In this document: piece after piece, positions 1-8,835 of the stretch | Position numbering within the stretch: position 1 is the stretch's first letter | Layout of the letters: each line of letters begins with the position of its first letter | Assembly (NCBI RefSeq): GCF_030818415.1 | Contig: NZ_JAUTAE010000001.1 | Location: 3,684,001-3,748,000 of the forward strand | Direction: 5' to 3' | DNA length: 64,000 bases | DNA from: Sphingomonas sp. SORGH_AS_0950 | GTDB lineage: Bacteria; Pseudomonadota; Alphaproteobacteria; Sphingomonadales; Sphingomonadaceae | Program-made: the position numbers and the translations under genes | Notes under the pieces: generated by a model | What the model was told of the DNA's origin: nothing | Database searches by the model: none | The model's input: the letters and a program-made list of their open reading frames with translations, nothing else

Positions 1-2
1 TC

Positions 3-362
3 TACGGCAGTTGGACAGGGGCGACCTATGTCATCGCCGACAAGCGGTCCTATTCGTCCGCCGAGATGTTCGCGGCCGTGATGCAGGATAATCGGATCGC
101 CAAGCTCGTCGGCGACCGGACGGGCGGTGACGGGTGCGGCTTCATGACGGAGGACGATCCGATCGTCCTCCACCACTCGCGCCTACGCTTCCGGGTGCCG
201 AACTGCATGAGGCTAAGGGCGGACGGTACGAACGAGGAGGCGGGCATGGCGCCCGACCTGCCCGTTCTGCCGACCGAGGGCGAAAGCGACCGGGCGCGCG
301 GCGAGCGAGCCTTGCGAACCATCGCCAGCGATGCCGCCCTCGCTTCTCAAAAGCCCAGCTAG
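3..362 (+). CDS. S41-family (C-terminal processing) peptidase, 3' part only
   Basis: The reading frame is open from the first full codon at base 3 to the TAG at 360-362, so only the C-terminal 119 residues are in the window. The piece has the hallmark of the S41 catalytic core: a Ser in the stretch SYSSAEMFA, followed by a GDRTGG-type loop. S41 enzymes are serine proteases with a Ser/Lys dyad and are usually periplasmic. The N-terminus, signal peptide and any PDZ domain lie outside the window. It converges on the amidohydrolase gene across a spacer that contains a copy of the dispersed palindromic repeat. The family call is fairly secure; the substrate is unknown. Confidence 0.75.
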   Translation, partial: YGSWTGATYVIADKRSYSSAEMFAAVMQDNRIAKLVGDRTGGDGCGFMTEDDPIVLHHSRLRFRVPNCMRLRADGTNEEAGMAPDLPVLPTEGESDRARGERALRTIASDAALASQKPS

Positions 363-386
363 CCATGAATTTGAGAACGCCGCGCG

Positions 387-452
387 ATCCCCGATCGACC
401 ATCCCGATGGGGATGCGCCAACCGTCTCGCTGGCCGTTCGCAATCGGAAATG
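387..452 (+). repeat. Dispersed palindromic repeat, copy 1
   Basis: This copy has the inner hairpin (ATCCCGATGGGGAT-like) followed by ACCGTCTCGCTGGCCGTTCG, which recurs almost base for base at 18632-18672. It fills most of the spacer between two convergent genes. Its left outer arm is diverged (TCCCCGATCGACC). Confidence 0.85.
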
Positions 453-468
453 GCTTTTCCAGATAAGT

Positions 469-1749
469 TCACTTGACGGGTGGCCTTCGATCGACCTCAT
501 GGCCATTCTTCCAGATCGCCACGATATGCTGAACGGCCGATATTTCCTTCGTGGGGTCGCCATCGACCAGAAGCAGATCCGCCTTCAGCCCCGGCGCGAT
601 GCGGCCACGATCCGTCGTGCCGAAGAATCGCGCGGGTGCCGACGTCGCGGATACCAGCGCCTGGGTCGGTGTAAGACCCGCATCCACGAGCAGTTGCAGT
701 TCGATGTAGAGCGATGGCCCGAAGGCGGTCGTGGGGTTCGGCGTGTCGGTGCCGGCAATCATGGTCACGCCGCTCTGAATAAGGCGCGCGACGTTGGCGC
801 GCGCTATGGCGAAATCCTGAGGCCGTGCCCGCTTCCAATCGAGCGTCAACATGCTGCGCTGCGTCGGGGACAGGTACGGCGCGACCAGCGGGTCGGCCGC
901 CAGCTTTCGGGCATAGTCGGCGCCCGCCAGCCCCGCATAGGTCGCCAGCGTGGCGGTCTGTGCCACGCCCTTTTCCCGCATCTTCGCGATCAGGGTGTCA
1001 TCCATCGGCGCATCGCACACCGCATGTTCCAGCGCGTTGACGCCCGATGCGACAGCTATGCGGGCGTCGGCGAGTTTCTGTATATGAACGACCACCAGCT
1101 TGCCGGTCGCCTTGGCGGCGGCGATGACCTGGGCGAAACGTTCAGGAGAGAAGGCGGGCAAAGTCGGCGGCTTGCTCCCGCGGGCTCCATCATCCTGCAG
1201 GATCTTGAGATAATCCGATCCCGCCACGATCCGGGCCCGCATGAAGGCGGCCGCATCCGCGCCACCGGCCAGGGTCGGCAATGGCGGAGACTGATTCCCT
1301 CCCATCTCGGTAGGATGGCCGCCGGGCGGGGTTGCGCCGATCCCGGCCGTGAAGGTGTCCGCCTCGGTCACGGGCGCGTCCGACCGGCGTTGCGCGCGCC
1401 AGCGGGCGATGGTGGCACGGTCGGCGTCGGAATACATGTCGAAGACCGTCGTCACGCCGAACCGCAAGGCGTCGGCCTGTGCGCCGGGAAAGACGTGGAC
1501 ATGTCCGTCCATCAGTCCTGGCAAGAGGGTACGGCCCCGCGCCTCGACCAGCTTGGCACCGGCTGGTCCCTTCAGCCTGCGCCCAACCGCTGCTATCCTG
1601 CCATTCTCGACCAGGACGTCGCGCCGACCGAGCATATGCGTCCCGTCGAACACGCGCGCGTCGCGGATCAGCAGCGGTCGGTCCGCCGCCGCCGCAGGAA
1701 CCGCCATGACGGACAGCGTCATGCCGATACACCATTGTCTCCACCGCAT
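469..1749 (-). CDS. Exported amidohydrolase (imidazolonepropionase-like)
   Basis: This is a 426-residue metal-dependent hydrolase of the amidohydrolase superfamily. The visible metal-site motifs, in order, are HVH in GLMDGHVHVFPG, a candidate carbamylated Lys in YLKILQDDG, a His in VVVHIQK, a His in NALEHAV and the Asp in MIAGTDTPNP. The chosen ATG at 1749 follows a strong GGAGGA site and gives a signal peptide (hydrophobic run ending AVPAAAA), so the product should be periplasmic. An upstream extension of the frame would lack a ribosome site and would run into the regulator gene. It lies 106 bp downstream of a LytTR two-component pair in the same direction and may be its target. The substrate cannot be told from sequence. 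Confidence 0.85.
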   Translation of the reverse strand: MRWRQWCIGMTLSVMAVPAAAADRPLLIRDARVFDGTHMLGRRDVLVENGRIAAVGRRLKGPAGAKLVEARGRTLLPGLMDGHVHVFPGAQADALRFGVTTVFDMYSDADRATIARWRAQRRSDAPVTEADTFTAGIGATPPGGHPTEMGGNQSPPLPTLAGGADAAAFMRARIVAGSDYLKILQDDGARGSKPPTLPAFSPERFAQVIAAAKATGKLVVVHIQKLADARIAVASGVNALEHAVCDAPMDDTLIAKMREKGVAQTATLATYAGLAGADYARKLAADPLVAPYLSPTQRSMLTLDWKRARPQDFAIARANVARLIQSGVTMIAGTDTPNPTTAFGPSLYIELQLLVDAGLTPTQALVSATSAPARFFGTTDRGRIAPGLKADLLLVDGDPTKEISAVQHIVAIWKNGHEVDRRPPVK

Positions 1750-1855
1750 TTCATTCCTCCATGCTGCGCCGGGGAGGACAATCGATCGACACGCCATGCG
1801 GCAAGGGGATAGGCCCGAACGGTGATTGTGATGGCGTGAGCCGTGCCGGACGCGG

Positions 1856-2566
1856 TCAGCGGGCGCGCAAGGCCAGTTGGCGCGTGAGGTCGGAGCGGAA
1901 GGTTCGACTGAGTGGAACGACGCTGCCGTCCAGCAAGGTGATATCGCCATCGCTGTTGCGCCGATCCGTGATCGACACGATCCGGTCGAGCCTCACCAGC
2001 GTCGAGCGGTGCACGCGAACGAAGTCGGGACCCAACCGAGCGATCAGCTCGGTGATGGGAGTGCGAAGCAAATGTACCTCCCCGGCGGCATGGACGCACA
2101 GATAATGGCCTGCGGCGTCGACCCGTTCGATGGAGTCGAGCGGGACGAAGCTGGTACGACCGCCATCGCGTATTTCGAGGAAGGGGTTGGGCGCCGAAGG
2201 AGCGGCTGCATTCATGGCACGACGAACGCGATCAAGGGCGCGGGCGACATCCTCGGGCGTGCCGGGCTTAAGCAGATAGTCGAGTGCTTCCACGCCAAAG
2301 GCAGGCAACGCGAAATCGGGAAACGCCGTCAGGAAGATGATCGCGGGCCGAGGCGGCAGGATCGCCTCGGCCAAGCTCAACCCCGTGCCGTCCGGCAAGG
2401 CCATGTCAAGGAAGATGAGATGCGGCCGGTGTTGCTCGATCAGCTGCCGCGCCTCCGCGACCGTCCCGGCCGCCCCGATCACGCGAACATCCGCGTGTTG
2501 TGCCAGCAGACGCACGAGCGCGTCACGCGCCAGCGGCACATCCTCGACGATCAGCGTGTCGATCAT
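1856..2566 (-). CDS. LytTR-family response regulator
   Basis: A 236-residue regulator. The receiver domain occupies residues 1-120, with acidic residues in LIVEDVPLAR, the phospho-acceptor Asp in LIFLDMALPDG and a conserved Lys in YLLKPG. A LytTR DNA-binding domain occupies about residues 130-230, with the typical VRVHRSTLVRLDRI core. It overlaps the histidine kinase gene by 4 bp (ATGA), so the two are translationally coupled and form a two-component system. LytTR proteins bind paired 9-bp direct repeats. I see only one half-site-like match (ACCGTTCGG) in the spacer before the amidohydrolase gene, so its target is unproven. Confidence 0.9.
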   Translation of the reverse strand: MIDTLIVEDVPLARDALVRLLAQHADVRVIGAAGTVAEARQLIEQHRPHLIFLDMALPDGTGLSLAEAILPPRPAIIFLTAFPDFALPAFGVEALDYLLKPGTPEDVARALDRVRRAMNAAAPSAPNPFLEIRDGGRTSFVPLDSIERVDAAGHYLCVHAAGEVHLLRTPITELIARLGPDFVRVHRSTLVRLDRIVSITDRRNSDGDITLLDGSVVPLSRTFRSDLTRQLALRAR

Positions 2567-3636
2567 GCCGCCGATTTCGCCTCGACCGACGCTGGAAGGC
2601 TCAGTTCCGCGACGAACTGCTCGGCCGCGATCATCGTCCGTAATTCGGCCTTCCCGCCATAAAGGGCGGCGAGACGCTCCCGGACATTGGCGAGACCTGA
2701 ACCGGTCCCACGCGACGGGCGGATGATGGCGGGCATCGTATTTTCAACGCGGATATGGAGCAGGCCGTCATCGACCTGGGCCAGGATGGCCAACCGACCT
2801 TGCCCGAGTGAGTTGAGCGCATGGACAAGGGCATTCTCGATCAGCGGTTGCAGGATCGCCGTCGGGATGAGTTCCCGCCAGGCGTCGGGTGACACGCGGA
2901 CGTGGAAATCGAGCTTCCCGGGTATCAACAGGCGGTGGAGTTCGACATGGTCCTTCGCCATCGCGATCTCATCGCCAAGGCCATGATGCTCGTCCGCGAT
3001 CAACGTCCCTCTCAGGATATCGGCCAGTCCGGCAATGGCGCGTTGGGTGCCGTCCGGATCGCGGTGCGCCAGTTCGCCGATCGCGGTCAGAGCGTTGAAC
3101 AGGAAGTGGGGGCCGATCCGGGCACGAAGCGCCTCAAGCCGCGCATCGGCGCGCATCTTCTCGCGCTCCCTCGACCGCTCCGTCCAGATCAGAACCTGCC
3201 CGATGCCGACAATTGCGACATAGATCGGCACCGAGAAGAACGACGTAATCGCGGTTCCCCGCACGAGTTGGGTGAACGCGGGCGCTTCGCTTGCATGTAT
3301 CGTCCACGCCACGCCCTGCTGGAGCAACAATCCTGACGCGGTGGCGAAAGGGATGGTGGCGATCCCGAGCAGGGCCAGCATCGCCAAGGAACGTCCATTG
3401 CGACCGGTGCCGAGCGGCGCAAGCGCACTCGCGCGCAACGTTGCCGGGGTCAGCAGCGCCCATGGCGTGAAGAACAGGACCATGGTGGCAAGCGTGACAG
3501 GCAAGGCCTTCCAATCGCCCGCCTTATCCAACAACCAGACGGCTGGGGTATAGCAGCACGCGGCGATGCACCAGGCCACGCCGATTGTCCGCCACGCCCG
3601 GAAATCCTTAATCGATGGGTTCGATTTGATCATCAT
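2563..3636 (-). CDS. LytS/YehU-type sensor histidine kinase
   Basis: A 357-residue membrane kinase. About four hydrophobic segments fill residues 15-160, followed by a charged linker (WTERSREREK) and a His_kinase domain with the phospho-acceptor His in RIGPHFLFNALTAIGEL. A HATPase_c domain follows, with the N-box-like LIENALVHAL and the G-box GTGSGLANVRERL. This architecture is characteristic of LytS/AgrC-like kinases paired with LytTR regulators, and the next gene is such a regulator overlapping by 4 bp. No separate sensory domain is visible outside the membrane segments, so the signal is probably sensed within or near the membrane. Confidence 0.9.
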   Translation of the reverse strand: MMIKSNPSIKDFRAWRTIGVAWCIAACCYTPAVWLLDKAGDWKALPVTLATMVLFFTPWALLTPATLRASALAPLGTGRNGRSLAMLALLGIATIPFATASGLLLQQGVAWTIHASEAPAFTQLVRGTAITSFFSVPIYVAIVGIGQVLIWTERSREREKMRADARLEALRARIGPHFLFNALTAIGELAHRDPDGTQRAIAGLADILRGTLIADEHHGLGDEIAMAKDHVELHRLLIPGKLDFHVRVSPDAWRELIPTAILQPLIENALVHALNSLGQGRLAILAQVDDGLLHIRVENTMPAIIRPSRGTGSGLANVRERLAALYGGKAELRTMIAAEQFVAELSLPASVEAKSAA

Positions 3637-3762
3637 CGCCCACCACTTTTACCTCCGTGATAGGTGATTTGACAGCTGGTCGGGATGGAACAGGAACGTC
3701 CCCTTGAGAGATGATGATCGGTCGCCGCTTGCAATTACGAGAGCACAGCGAGATGGTCAGGT

Positions 3763-3796
3763 CATTCCCATTTCTCGATCCCATCGGGAAAGGGGC
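3763..3796 (+). repeat. Dispersed palindromic repeat, partial copy (left half)
   Basis: Only the left arm ATTCCCATTTCTCGATCCC and the first hairpin (CCCATCGGG) are recognisable. The second hairpin and right arm are missing. It lies in the spacer between the histidine kinase start and the DUF523 stop. Confidence 0.7.
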
Positions 3797-3818
3797 GTCG
3801 AAAGCCCGAGCGCCTGCG

Positions 3819-4310
3819 TCAACCGTTCAGCACCGCAGCCAGAGGCGAAATCTCGGTCTGCGTGAACACAGTGATGCCGTGCTGGCGCAGGAGGGCGGCA
3901 GTCACACCCTCGCCATCAATCCTCCGGCCCTTGAAGGTGCCGTCATAGATGAAGCTGCCCCCGCACGATGGGCTGCCATCGGTCAGGAGCGCGTATCTGC
4001 AATCGTGTCGGAGAGCATGTGCGAGGGCGATCCGCGCCCCGTCGAGATAAGCTTCGGTCACGTCGTTGCCATCCGCCTCGACGATGTAGCCGCCGCGCTG
4101 AATCACCGCTGCGCCGCTCTCCCCATTCGCTATCTCCGCTGGTGGTCGGGGCGTCGGTAATCCAGCCATCACCTCCGGGCAGACCGATACGACACGGCCT
4201 TCGCTCACCCAGCGATCCAGCAGCGCATCCTCCAGTGTCTTCGCCGAACCATTGTATCGCACCGGCCTGGCCAAGAGACAGGCGCTGACCAGCACCTTGG
4301 CGAGCGTCAT
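3819..4310 (-). CDS. DUF523 family protein
   Basis: A 163-residue protein of the DUF523 family, a conserved bacterial family of unknown function. Recognisable landmarks are the N-terminal VLVSACLLARPVRYNG, then VSVCPEVMAGLPTPRPPAEI and the late TDGSPSCGG motif. The Cys residues in these motifs are conserved in the family and suggest metal or cofactor binding, but no activity is established. Its start overlaps the end of the NUDIX gene by 4 bp, so the two are co-translated. The stop codon is about 22 bp from a partial palindromic repeat. Confidence 0.85.
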   Translation of the reverse strand: MTLAKVLVSACLLARPVRYNGSAKTLEDALLDRWVSEGRVVSVCPEVMAGLPTPRPPAEIANGESGAAVIQRGGYIVEADGNDVTEAYLDGARIALAHALRHDCRYALLTDGSPSCGGSFIYDGTFKGRRIDGEGVTAALLRQHGITVFTQTEISPLAAVLNG

Positions 4311-4723
4311 GCGCCTGCCGTCAGTGCAGAAAACAACGGCAGGACATGGTCCCTCGTCAGTGTAGCAAGTGGCATCCCCTCCGCCGTCGCCTTATCCGCC
4401 CAGATGGCCTCTTCGATTTCAAGGCTGGGTGCCGGATCATGTGCGGTTCGGACATGGAACAGCTCTGCCTGGACCGATCGCCCCGGTTCGTTTGCAGCCG
4501 GGGCGGTAAAGCAGCCCAGATGCTGGGCCGTAACATCCTTGATGGAGAGGCCAATCTCCTCGTGCAGTTCGCGGCAGAGGGCGTCGAGCGGACTTTCCCC
4601 CGCCTCGATCTTTCCGCCAGCCTGCAGGAACCACTTGGTGCCGGCCTTGCGGACCAGAAGTGTTCGGCCTTGGCCATCATCGATCAGGGCGGCAGCTATT
4701 CGAATGAGCGTGGCTTCTGGCAT
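4307..4723 (-). CDS. NUDIX hydrolase
   Basis: A 138-residue NUDIX protein with a recognisable box: GGKIEAGESPLDALCREL followed by HEEIGL, carrying the REL-x-EE metal-binding core. Such enzymes hydrolyse nucleoside diphosphates linked to another moiety; the substrate is not predictable here. I chose the ATG at 4723 because the domain begins immediately after it (ATLIRIAAALIDDG). An in-frame GTG at 4762 would add 13 unconserved residues. It is coupled to the downstream DUF523 gene by a 4-bp overlap. An IS1182-like element inserted at 4794, only about 70 bp upstream, may have displaced or replaced the promoter. Confidence 0.85.
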   Translation of the reverse strand: MPEATLIRIAAALIDDGQGRTLLVRKAGTKWFLQAGGKIEAGESPLDALCRELHEEIGLSIKDVTAQHLGCFTAPAANEPGRSVQAELFHVRTAHDPAPSLEIEEAIWADKATAEGMPLATLTRDHVLPLFSALTAGA

Positions 4724-4793
4724 AGACCGTTCATTGCGCTCGCGGATAGAAACGGCAAGCACCGCGGGCGGGCCGGCTTTCCCATTTCAGCAT

Positions 4794-6444
4794 GAGACCG
4801 TCCGAAAACGCGGATCATGATTCCCGTGCGCATCGCGGCGGTGTAATCGTCTGGCATGGCGTACATCGAGGGACATGCTCGGAACCAGGCGCTGCTGCTG
4901 CCGGCGTCGGTCGAGGACTATGTGGCGGCGGACAACCCGGTGCGGTTCATCGACGCCTTCGTCGACGACCTCGATCTGGGCGGTTCCGGTTTCCAGCGCG
5001 CACGGCCGAAGGCGACGGGACGGCCGGGTTACGATCCGGCCGATATGCTCAAGCTGTATCTGTACGGCTATCTCAACCGGGTGCGGTCGAGCCGGCGCCT
5101 GGCGATGGAGGCGACGCGCAATCTCGAACTGATCTGGCTGCTGCGCGGGGTGCGGCCGGACTTCCGGACCATCGCCGACTTCCGTCGCGAAAACCGGGCT
5201 GCGTTCAAGGCGGTGTTCCGCGCCTTCGTGATACTGTGCCGCAAGCTGGATTTGTTCGGGCGCGAGTTGCTGGCGGTGGACGGCACGCGGCTGAAGGCGG
5301 TGAACAGCCGGGCGCGCAACTTCAGCCGCGAGCGGTTGGCAACGTATCTCGCTTCGACCGATGCGCGACTGGAGCGCTACCTGGCCGAACTCGACGAGAT
5401 CGACCGCGGTGAGGATGGTGCCGGCACCGGTCGCGGCGAGGCGCTGGCGACCAAGATCGCGCGGCTGCGTGAGCAGCGCCAGGCGAGCGCAGCGTTGCTG
5501 GGCCAGTTGCAGGACAGCGGCGAAGGGCAGATCTCGCTCACCGATCCCGATGCGCGCCTCATGGTCGCGCATTCGAAAGTCACGGTCGGCTACAATGCCC
5601 AGGTGGCAGTCGACGCCAAACATAGCCTGATCGTCGAACAGCACGTCACCAATGCCTGCAACGACATGGGCCTGCTGGCACCCACCGCCGGTGCGGCGAT
5701 GGAGGCACTCGGGGTCGAGCGGATCGATGCGGTCGCCGACATGGGATATCACGCGGGCGACGATATCGTCGCATCCGAGGCGGCCGGCATCACGCCCTAC
5801 ATCCCCCGCCCGCATCGTGGCACCGCGGCCGGCAACGGCCTCTTTCCCAAGGAGCGGTTCCGCTACGATCCCGAGGCCGACGTCTATCACTGCCCCGGCG
5901 GACAGGTGCTGGACACGCGCTACGCCTCGGTGACGCGCGGGCATCTGTCGGTCCAGTATTCCAGCCCCGCGGCGTGTGCCGGCTGCCAGATCAAGGCACG
6001 TTGCACCAAGGGGCGCTGGCGGCGCGTCAATCGCGGCGAGCACGAGGCGGTCATCGAGCGCATGGCGGCACGCCTCGCGGAACGGCCCGGCATCCTCGCC
6101 ATCCGCAAGTCCACGGTCGAACACCCGTTCGGCTCGATCAAGCAGTGGATGAACCAGGGCGCGTTCCTCATGCGCGGGCTGGAGAAGGTGCGTGCCGAGT
6201 TCAGTCTGACGGCGCTCGCCTACAATCTCAGGCGCGCCATCACCCTCATCGGCGTGCCGGGACTGATCCGAGCGGTGCAGATGTGAGCCACATCGCTGAA
6301 CACGCCATCGTCATGTCCTGGACAGCGGGTAGGATGCATATCCCGGCCGCACGGCGCACATAGAGGCAAGATCCCGGTTCTTGCGCCAGTTCGCCAAGAG
6401 GAACCCCTGCAGCTCCCACAGCCAGCGAGTTTTCGGACGGTCTG
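4794..6444 (+). mobile_element. IS1182-like insertion sequence, copy 1
   Basis: A 1651-bp element whose ends are imperfect inverted repeats: AGACCGTCCGAAAACGCGG on the left, and AGACCGTCCGAAAACTCGC read inward from the right. It carries one transposase gene. The flanking 4-mers are GCAT (4790-4793) and CCAT (6445-6448), an imperfect target duplication. It is essentially identical to copies 3 and 4; I noticed a single silent difference at 5899 (C versus T). It is inserted in a dispersed palindromic repeat, immediately before the CCCAATGGG hairpin. Confidence 0.9.
4856..6286 (+). CDS. IS1182-family transposase (copy 1)
   Basis: A 476-residue DDE transposase. The N-terminal DUF772-type region is visible (YVAADNPVRFIDAFVDDLDL, then GRPGYDPADMLKLYLYGYLN). 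The catalytic core has the first Asp in LLAVDGTRLKAV, another in VADMGYHAGDD, and a C-terminal Glu near STVEHPFGSIKQWM. Four Cys in YHCPGG, CAGCQIKARC look like the zinc-binding loop common in this family. Intact frame, 62 bp from the left end of the element, with about 160 bp of non-coding DNA at the right end. Confidence 0.92.
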   Translation: MAYIEGHARNQALLLPASVEDYVAADNPVRFIDAFVDDLDLGGSGFQRARPKATGRPGYDPADMLKLYLYGYLNRVRSSRRLAMEATRNLELIWLLRGVRPDFRTIADFRRENRAAFKAVFRAFVILCRKLDLFGRELLAVDGTRLKAVNSRARNFSRERLATYLASTDARLERYLAELDEIDRGEDGAGTGRGEALATKIARLREQRQASAALLGQLQDSGEGQISLTDPDARLMVAHSKVTVGYNAQVAVDAKHSLIVEQHVTNACNDMGLLAPTAGAAMEALGVERIDAVADMGYHAGDDIVASEAAGITPYIPRPHRGTAAGNGLFPKERFRYDPEADVYHCPGGQVLDTRYASVTRGHLSVQYSSPAACAGCQIKARCTKGRWRRVNRGEHEAVIERMAARLAERPGILAIRKSTVEHPFGSIKQWMNQGAFLMRGLEKVRAEFSLTALAYNLRRAITLIGVPGLIRAVQM

Positions 6445-6496
6445 CCATCCCAATGGGAATGCGCCGACCGTCTCGCTGGCCGTTCCTAATCGGGCA
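6445..6496 (+). repeat. Dispersed palindromic repeat interrupted by IS copy 1
   Basis: The left arm CTTTCCCATTTCAGCAT is at 4777-4793 and the rest (ATCCCAATGGGAAT, GCGCCGACCGTCTCGCTGGC, then the CGTTCCTAATCGGGC tail) is at 6445-6496. The two pieces join into one normal repeat when the IS is removed. Confidence 0.85.
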
Positions 6497-6587
6497 AAAC
6501 AGTTGCCAGCGCAGATAGCTGGGGTGGCCAAGTCGTGCTTTACCGTTCGACCCGATCGCGGCACAAACCTAAAAAAAGGGGCGCGTC

Positions 6588-7592
6588 GTGAAGAATAGGA
6601 CACTTGTTGCTGCCGGATTAATGGCGAGCTTCGTGGCACCTTCCGCTTCCGCGCCGGCGGGAGTGCCGGTGCCGGTGGTAAGCGCGAGGGCAGCATCGCA
6701 GGCGGTTTCCGACCAAGACATCGCGCGTTTCTGGGCAGCATTCGACGCCATCAACGCAGTGAGCGATCCAGCCGAACGGCTTCGACTGATTCAGACCCTC
6801 TATATCGATCCCGGCACGCCGGGCCTGCACGCGCTGATGGCCGCCAGGCGTTACACGGCGCAGCAATATGTAGACGCGATCGTCAACTGGCCGAATTTCT
6901 GGCGGTCCGTCCGGCCTTTGACAGCACGCTCGCGGCAGGCGGTCACGAGCCTGAACGATGACGTAGCTCGGTTCCGCCGCCTCTATCCGGAGCTGCGTCC
7001 AGCTTCCATCACCTATGCGATCGGCGTGTTGCGCACCGGCGGCACGACTACCGGAGACAAGGTGCTGATCGGCGCCGAACTGGCGCTAGGCGACGAGACA
7101 GTCGACGTGTCCGAGCTGCCTGCACCGCTGCGCACGCGCCTCGGCGTCTTCTTCGCGTCCCGCCCATTCGCGAACAACGCCCAGAACAACATTCATGAAT
7201 ATGTGCATACCCAACAGCAGGAAACGCAGGGGAGTTTGGCGCAGCAGGTGCTACGCGAAGGTGTAGCGGAACTGGTGGCAGAACTCATCACCCACCGAAA
7301 GCCGGCGCTGCCTGTCTATATATACGGCCCGACGCATGATGCGGCCATCCGGCAGCGTTTTATGGCCGAAATGCAGGCAGATAATTACGATAACTGGCTC
7401 TGGAACAGCGCAAGCAATCCGTTTGGGGTGAGCGACGTTGGTTACTATGTCGGATATCGAATAGCGCGAAGCTATTTTGACGCAGCCCGGGACAAGCGGC
7501 GCGCCGTGCGGGAACTTATCGAACTGCGCTATGACGATCCGGCAGCGGTGCATGCGCTGATCGATCGTTCAGGCTATCTTGTTTCGCGGTGA
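6588..7592 (+). CDS. Exported HExxH (zincin-like) protein of unknown function
   Basis: A 334-residue protein starting at a GTG just after an AAAAAAAGGGG stretch. Residues 1-22 form a signal peptide (hydrophobic, ending SASAPAG). A zinc-binding HEYVH motif sits near residue 204 in NNIHEYVHTQQQ, and a downstream Glu in LREGVAELVAELI is well placed as third ligand, as in gluzincins. This pattern resembles the DUF2268/GldB-like putative Zn-protease group, although I cannot assign the family with certainty. It is an isolated gene bounded by palindromic repeats on both sides. Activity and substrate are unknown. Confidence 0.7.
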   Translation: MKNRTLVAAGLMASFVAPSASAPAGVPVPVVSARAASQAVSDQDIARFWAAFDAINAVSDPAERLRLIQTLYIDPGTPGLHALMAARRYTAQQYVDAIVNWPNFWRSVRPLTARSRQAVTSLNDDVARFRRLYPELRPASITYAIGVLRTGGTTTGDKVLIGAELALGDETVDVSELPAPLRTRLGVFFASRPFANNAQNNIHEYVHTQQQETQGSLAQQVLREGVAELVAELITHRKPALPVYIYGPTHDAAIRQRFMAEMQADNYDNWLWNSASNPFGVSDVGYYVGYRIARSYFDAARDKRRAVRELIELRYDDPAAVHALIDRSGYLVSR

Positions 7593-7603
7593 CGACGAAG
7601 GTC

Positions 7604-7671
7604 GCTTTCCCAAAATACCATCCCAACGGGAACGTCACGATCGCCTCGCTGGCCGTTCGATTTCGGGAAGT
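7604..7671 (+). repeat. Dispersed palindromic repeat, full copy
   Basis: Full-length copy: left arm CTTTCCCAAAATACC, hairpin ATCCCAACGGGAA, second hairpin region GATCGCCTCGCTGGCC, right arm CGATTTCGGGAAG. It starts 12 bp after the stop of the upstream gene. Confidence 0.85.
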
Positions 7672-7767
7672 AGCCGCTTGCGCGGATGCCGGTCCCAGTT
7701 AACCTGTGTCATCGCAGCTCGACTGATTCCACCAGCGGGTCGCACCCTCAAAATTGGAGACAGTAAT

Positions 7768-8778
7768 TTGCCGCGCTTTCGGTTTGTCGTGCCGTCGCTC
7801 CTTGCACTTGGTTTGGCCGGAGCAGCTTGCGGTCAGGCGACCAAAAGCGACGCGCCGCCAGATAAGAGGATTGAAGTTCCGAAGGTCGAGAAGAAGGGGG
7901 TTTGGCAACCTACAGCCGGCGGAAAGCAAATTCCTTTGTGGTCGCCGGATATCCCCCTGCTGAAACCGGACACGGGCGACGAAGCTGAAGGAACGGGAAA
8001 TGGATCGCCACTCGTAGGCGGTAGGAAATGGCATTGGGCAAGCTATGTCACCCGACCGACGATGACGATCTACAAGCCCAAAGGACGAAACACTGGCGCG
8101 ACAATGCTGGTGCTGCCGGGTGGAGGATTCTATGCGGTAGCAACGGATTTGGAAGGCACGGAAATCTGCGATTGGGTCGTTACGAAGGGCATGACATGCG
8201 TCATGCTGAAATATCGAACACCGCAAGTTTGGCCTAAGGTAAATGGGCGTCAGAAACGACCGGACGTACTGCTAGGCTTGGAAGACGCGCAACGCGCTAT
8301 GGGCCTGCTGCGTAGTCAAGCCACGTCGTATAGGATCGATCCGCATAAGATTGGCGTCATCGGCTTTTCGGCCGGCGCGTACCTCGTAACAAACATGAGC
8401 AACGACTACGAAAGAACATATCCTGTCCGGGATGCAGCGGATCGGGTGTCACCACGTCCCGATTTTGCGATCGTTGCCTATACGGCCCGTGTATTGGACA
8501 CCAGCAAGGGCAAGAACGAACTGGAGCTTGCCCCCTGGGTAAAGATCAATCGTGAGGCACCCCCGACGCTCATCATCCACGCGATGAACGACCCGACCGA
8601 CAACATTCGGCAACCGATGGCCTACGCGCTGGCGCTCAACGATGCCGGTGTTCCTGTTGACATGCGCCTCTACGCGAAGGGAGGGCATGCGTTCGGAATG
8701 CGACCAACTGCTCACCCGATCACAAAGGAATGGCCGGGGCAGGTCGAGCAATGGTTGCGTAACATCGGCGTGCTGTAA
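7768..8778 (+). CDS. Exported alpha/beta-hydrolase (acetyl-esterase/xylanase-like)
   Basis: A 336-residue secreted esterase. The TTG at 7768 is preferred: it has a GGAG site 8 bp upstream and begins a signal peptide with a possible lipidation Cys (LGLAGAACGQ). A longer in-frame reading would translate through the palindromic repeat. The fold is visible as LVLPGGGFYAVATD (oxyanion-hole HGGG-like), the nucleophile elbow GVIGFSAGAYLV (Ser), the acid region IHAMNDPTDN (Asp) and the catalytic His in YAKGGHAFGMRP. Family members deacetylate plant polysaccharides or small esters; the natural substrate is unknown. It stands alone between two repeats. Confidence 0.85.
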   Translation: MPRFRFVVPSLLALGLAGAACGQATKSDAPPDKRIEVPKVEKKGVWQPTAGGKQIPLWSPDIPLLKPDTGDEAEGTGNGSPLVGGRKWHWASYVTRPTMTIYKPKGRNTGATMLVLPGGGFYAVATDLEGTEICDWVVTKGMTCVMLKYRTPQVWPKVNGRQKRPDVLLGLEDAQRAMGLLRSQATSYRIDPHKIGVIGFSAGAYLVTNMSNDYERTYPVRDAADRVSPRPDFAIVAYTARVLDTSKGKNELELAPWVKINREAPPTLIIHAMNDPTDNIRQPMAYALALNDAGVPVDMRLYAKGGHAFGMRPTAHPITKEWPGQVEQWLRNIGVL

Positions 8779-8795
8779 CCACATGGTAATTTAGA

Positions 8796-8825
8796 GGGGC
8801 GCGCTCCAAGATGGGATCGCGCCCC
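8796..8825 (+). terminator. Hairpin after the esterase gene
   Basis: An 8-bp perfect stem (GGGGCGCG / CGCGCCCC) with a 14-base loop, 18 bp after the stop codon. No T-run follows, so a role as terminator is plausible only by position. Confidence 0.4.
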
Positions 8826-8835
8826 ATTCCCGAAA

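Noticed and set aside
469..1950. The longer amidohydrolase reading starting at 1950
   Set aside because: It would overlap the response-regulator gene and has no ribosome site. The ATG at 1749 has GGAGGA and a signal peptide.
4787..6124. Long antisense frames (about 445-466 residues) across each IS1182-like copy
   Set aside because: They repeat with each IS copy and mirror the transposase codons; no domain is visible.
7579..7767. The upstream extension of the esterase frame
   Set aside because: It would translate the palindromic repeat; the TTG at 7768 has a ribosome site and signal peptide.
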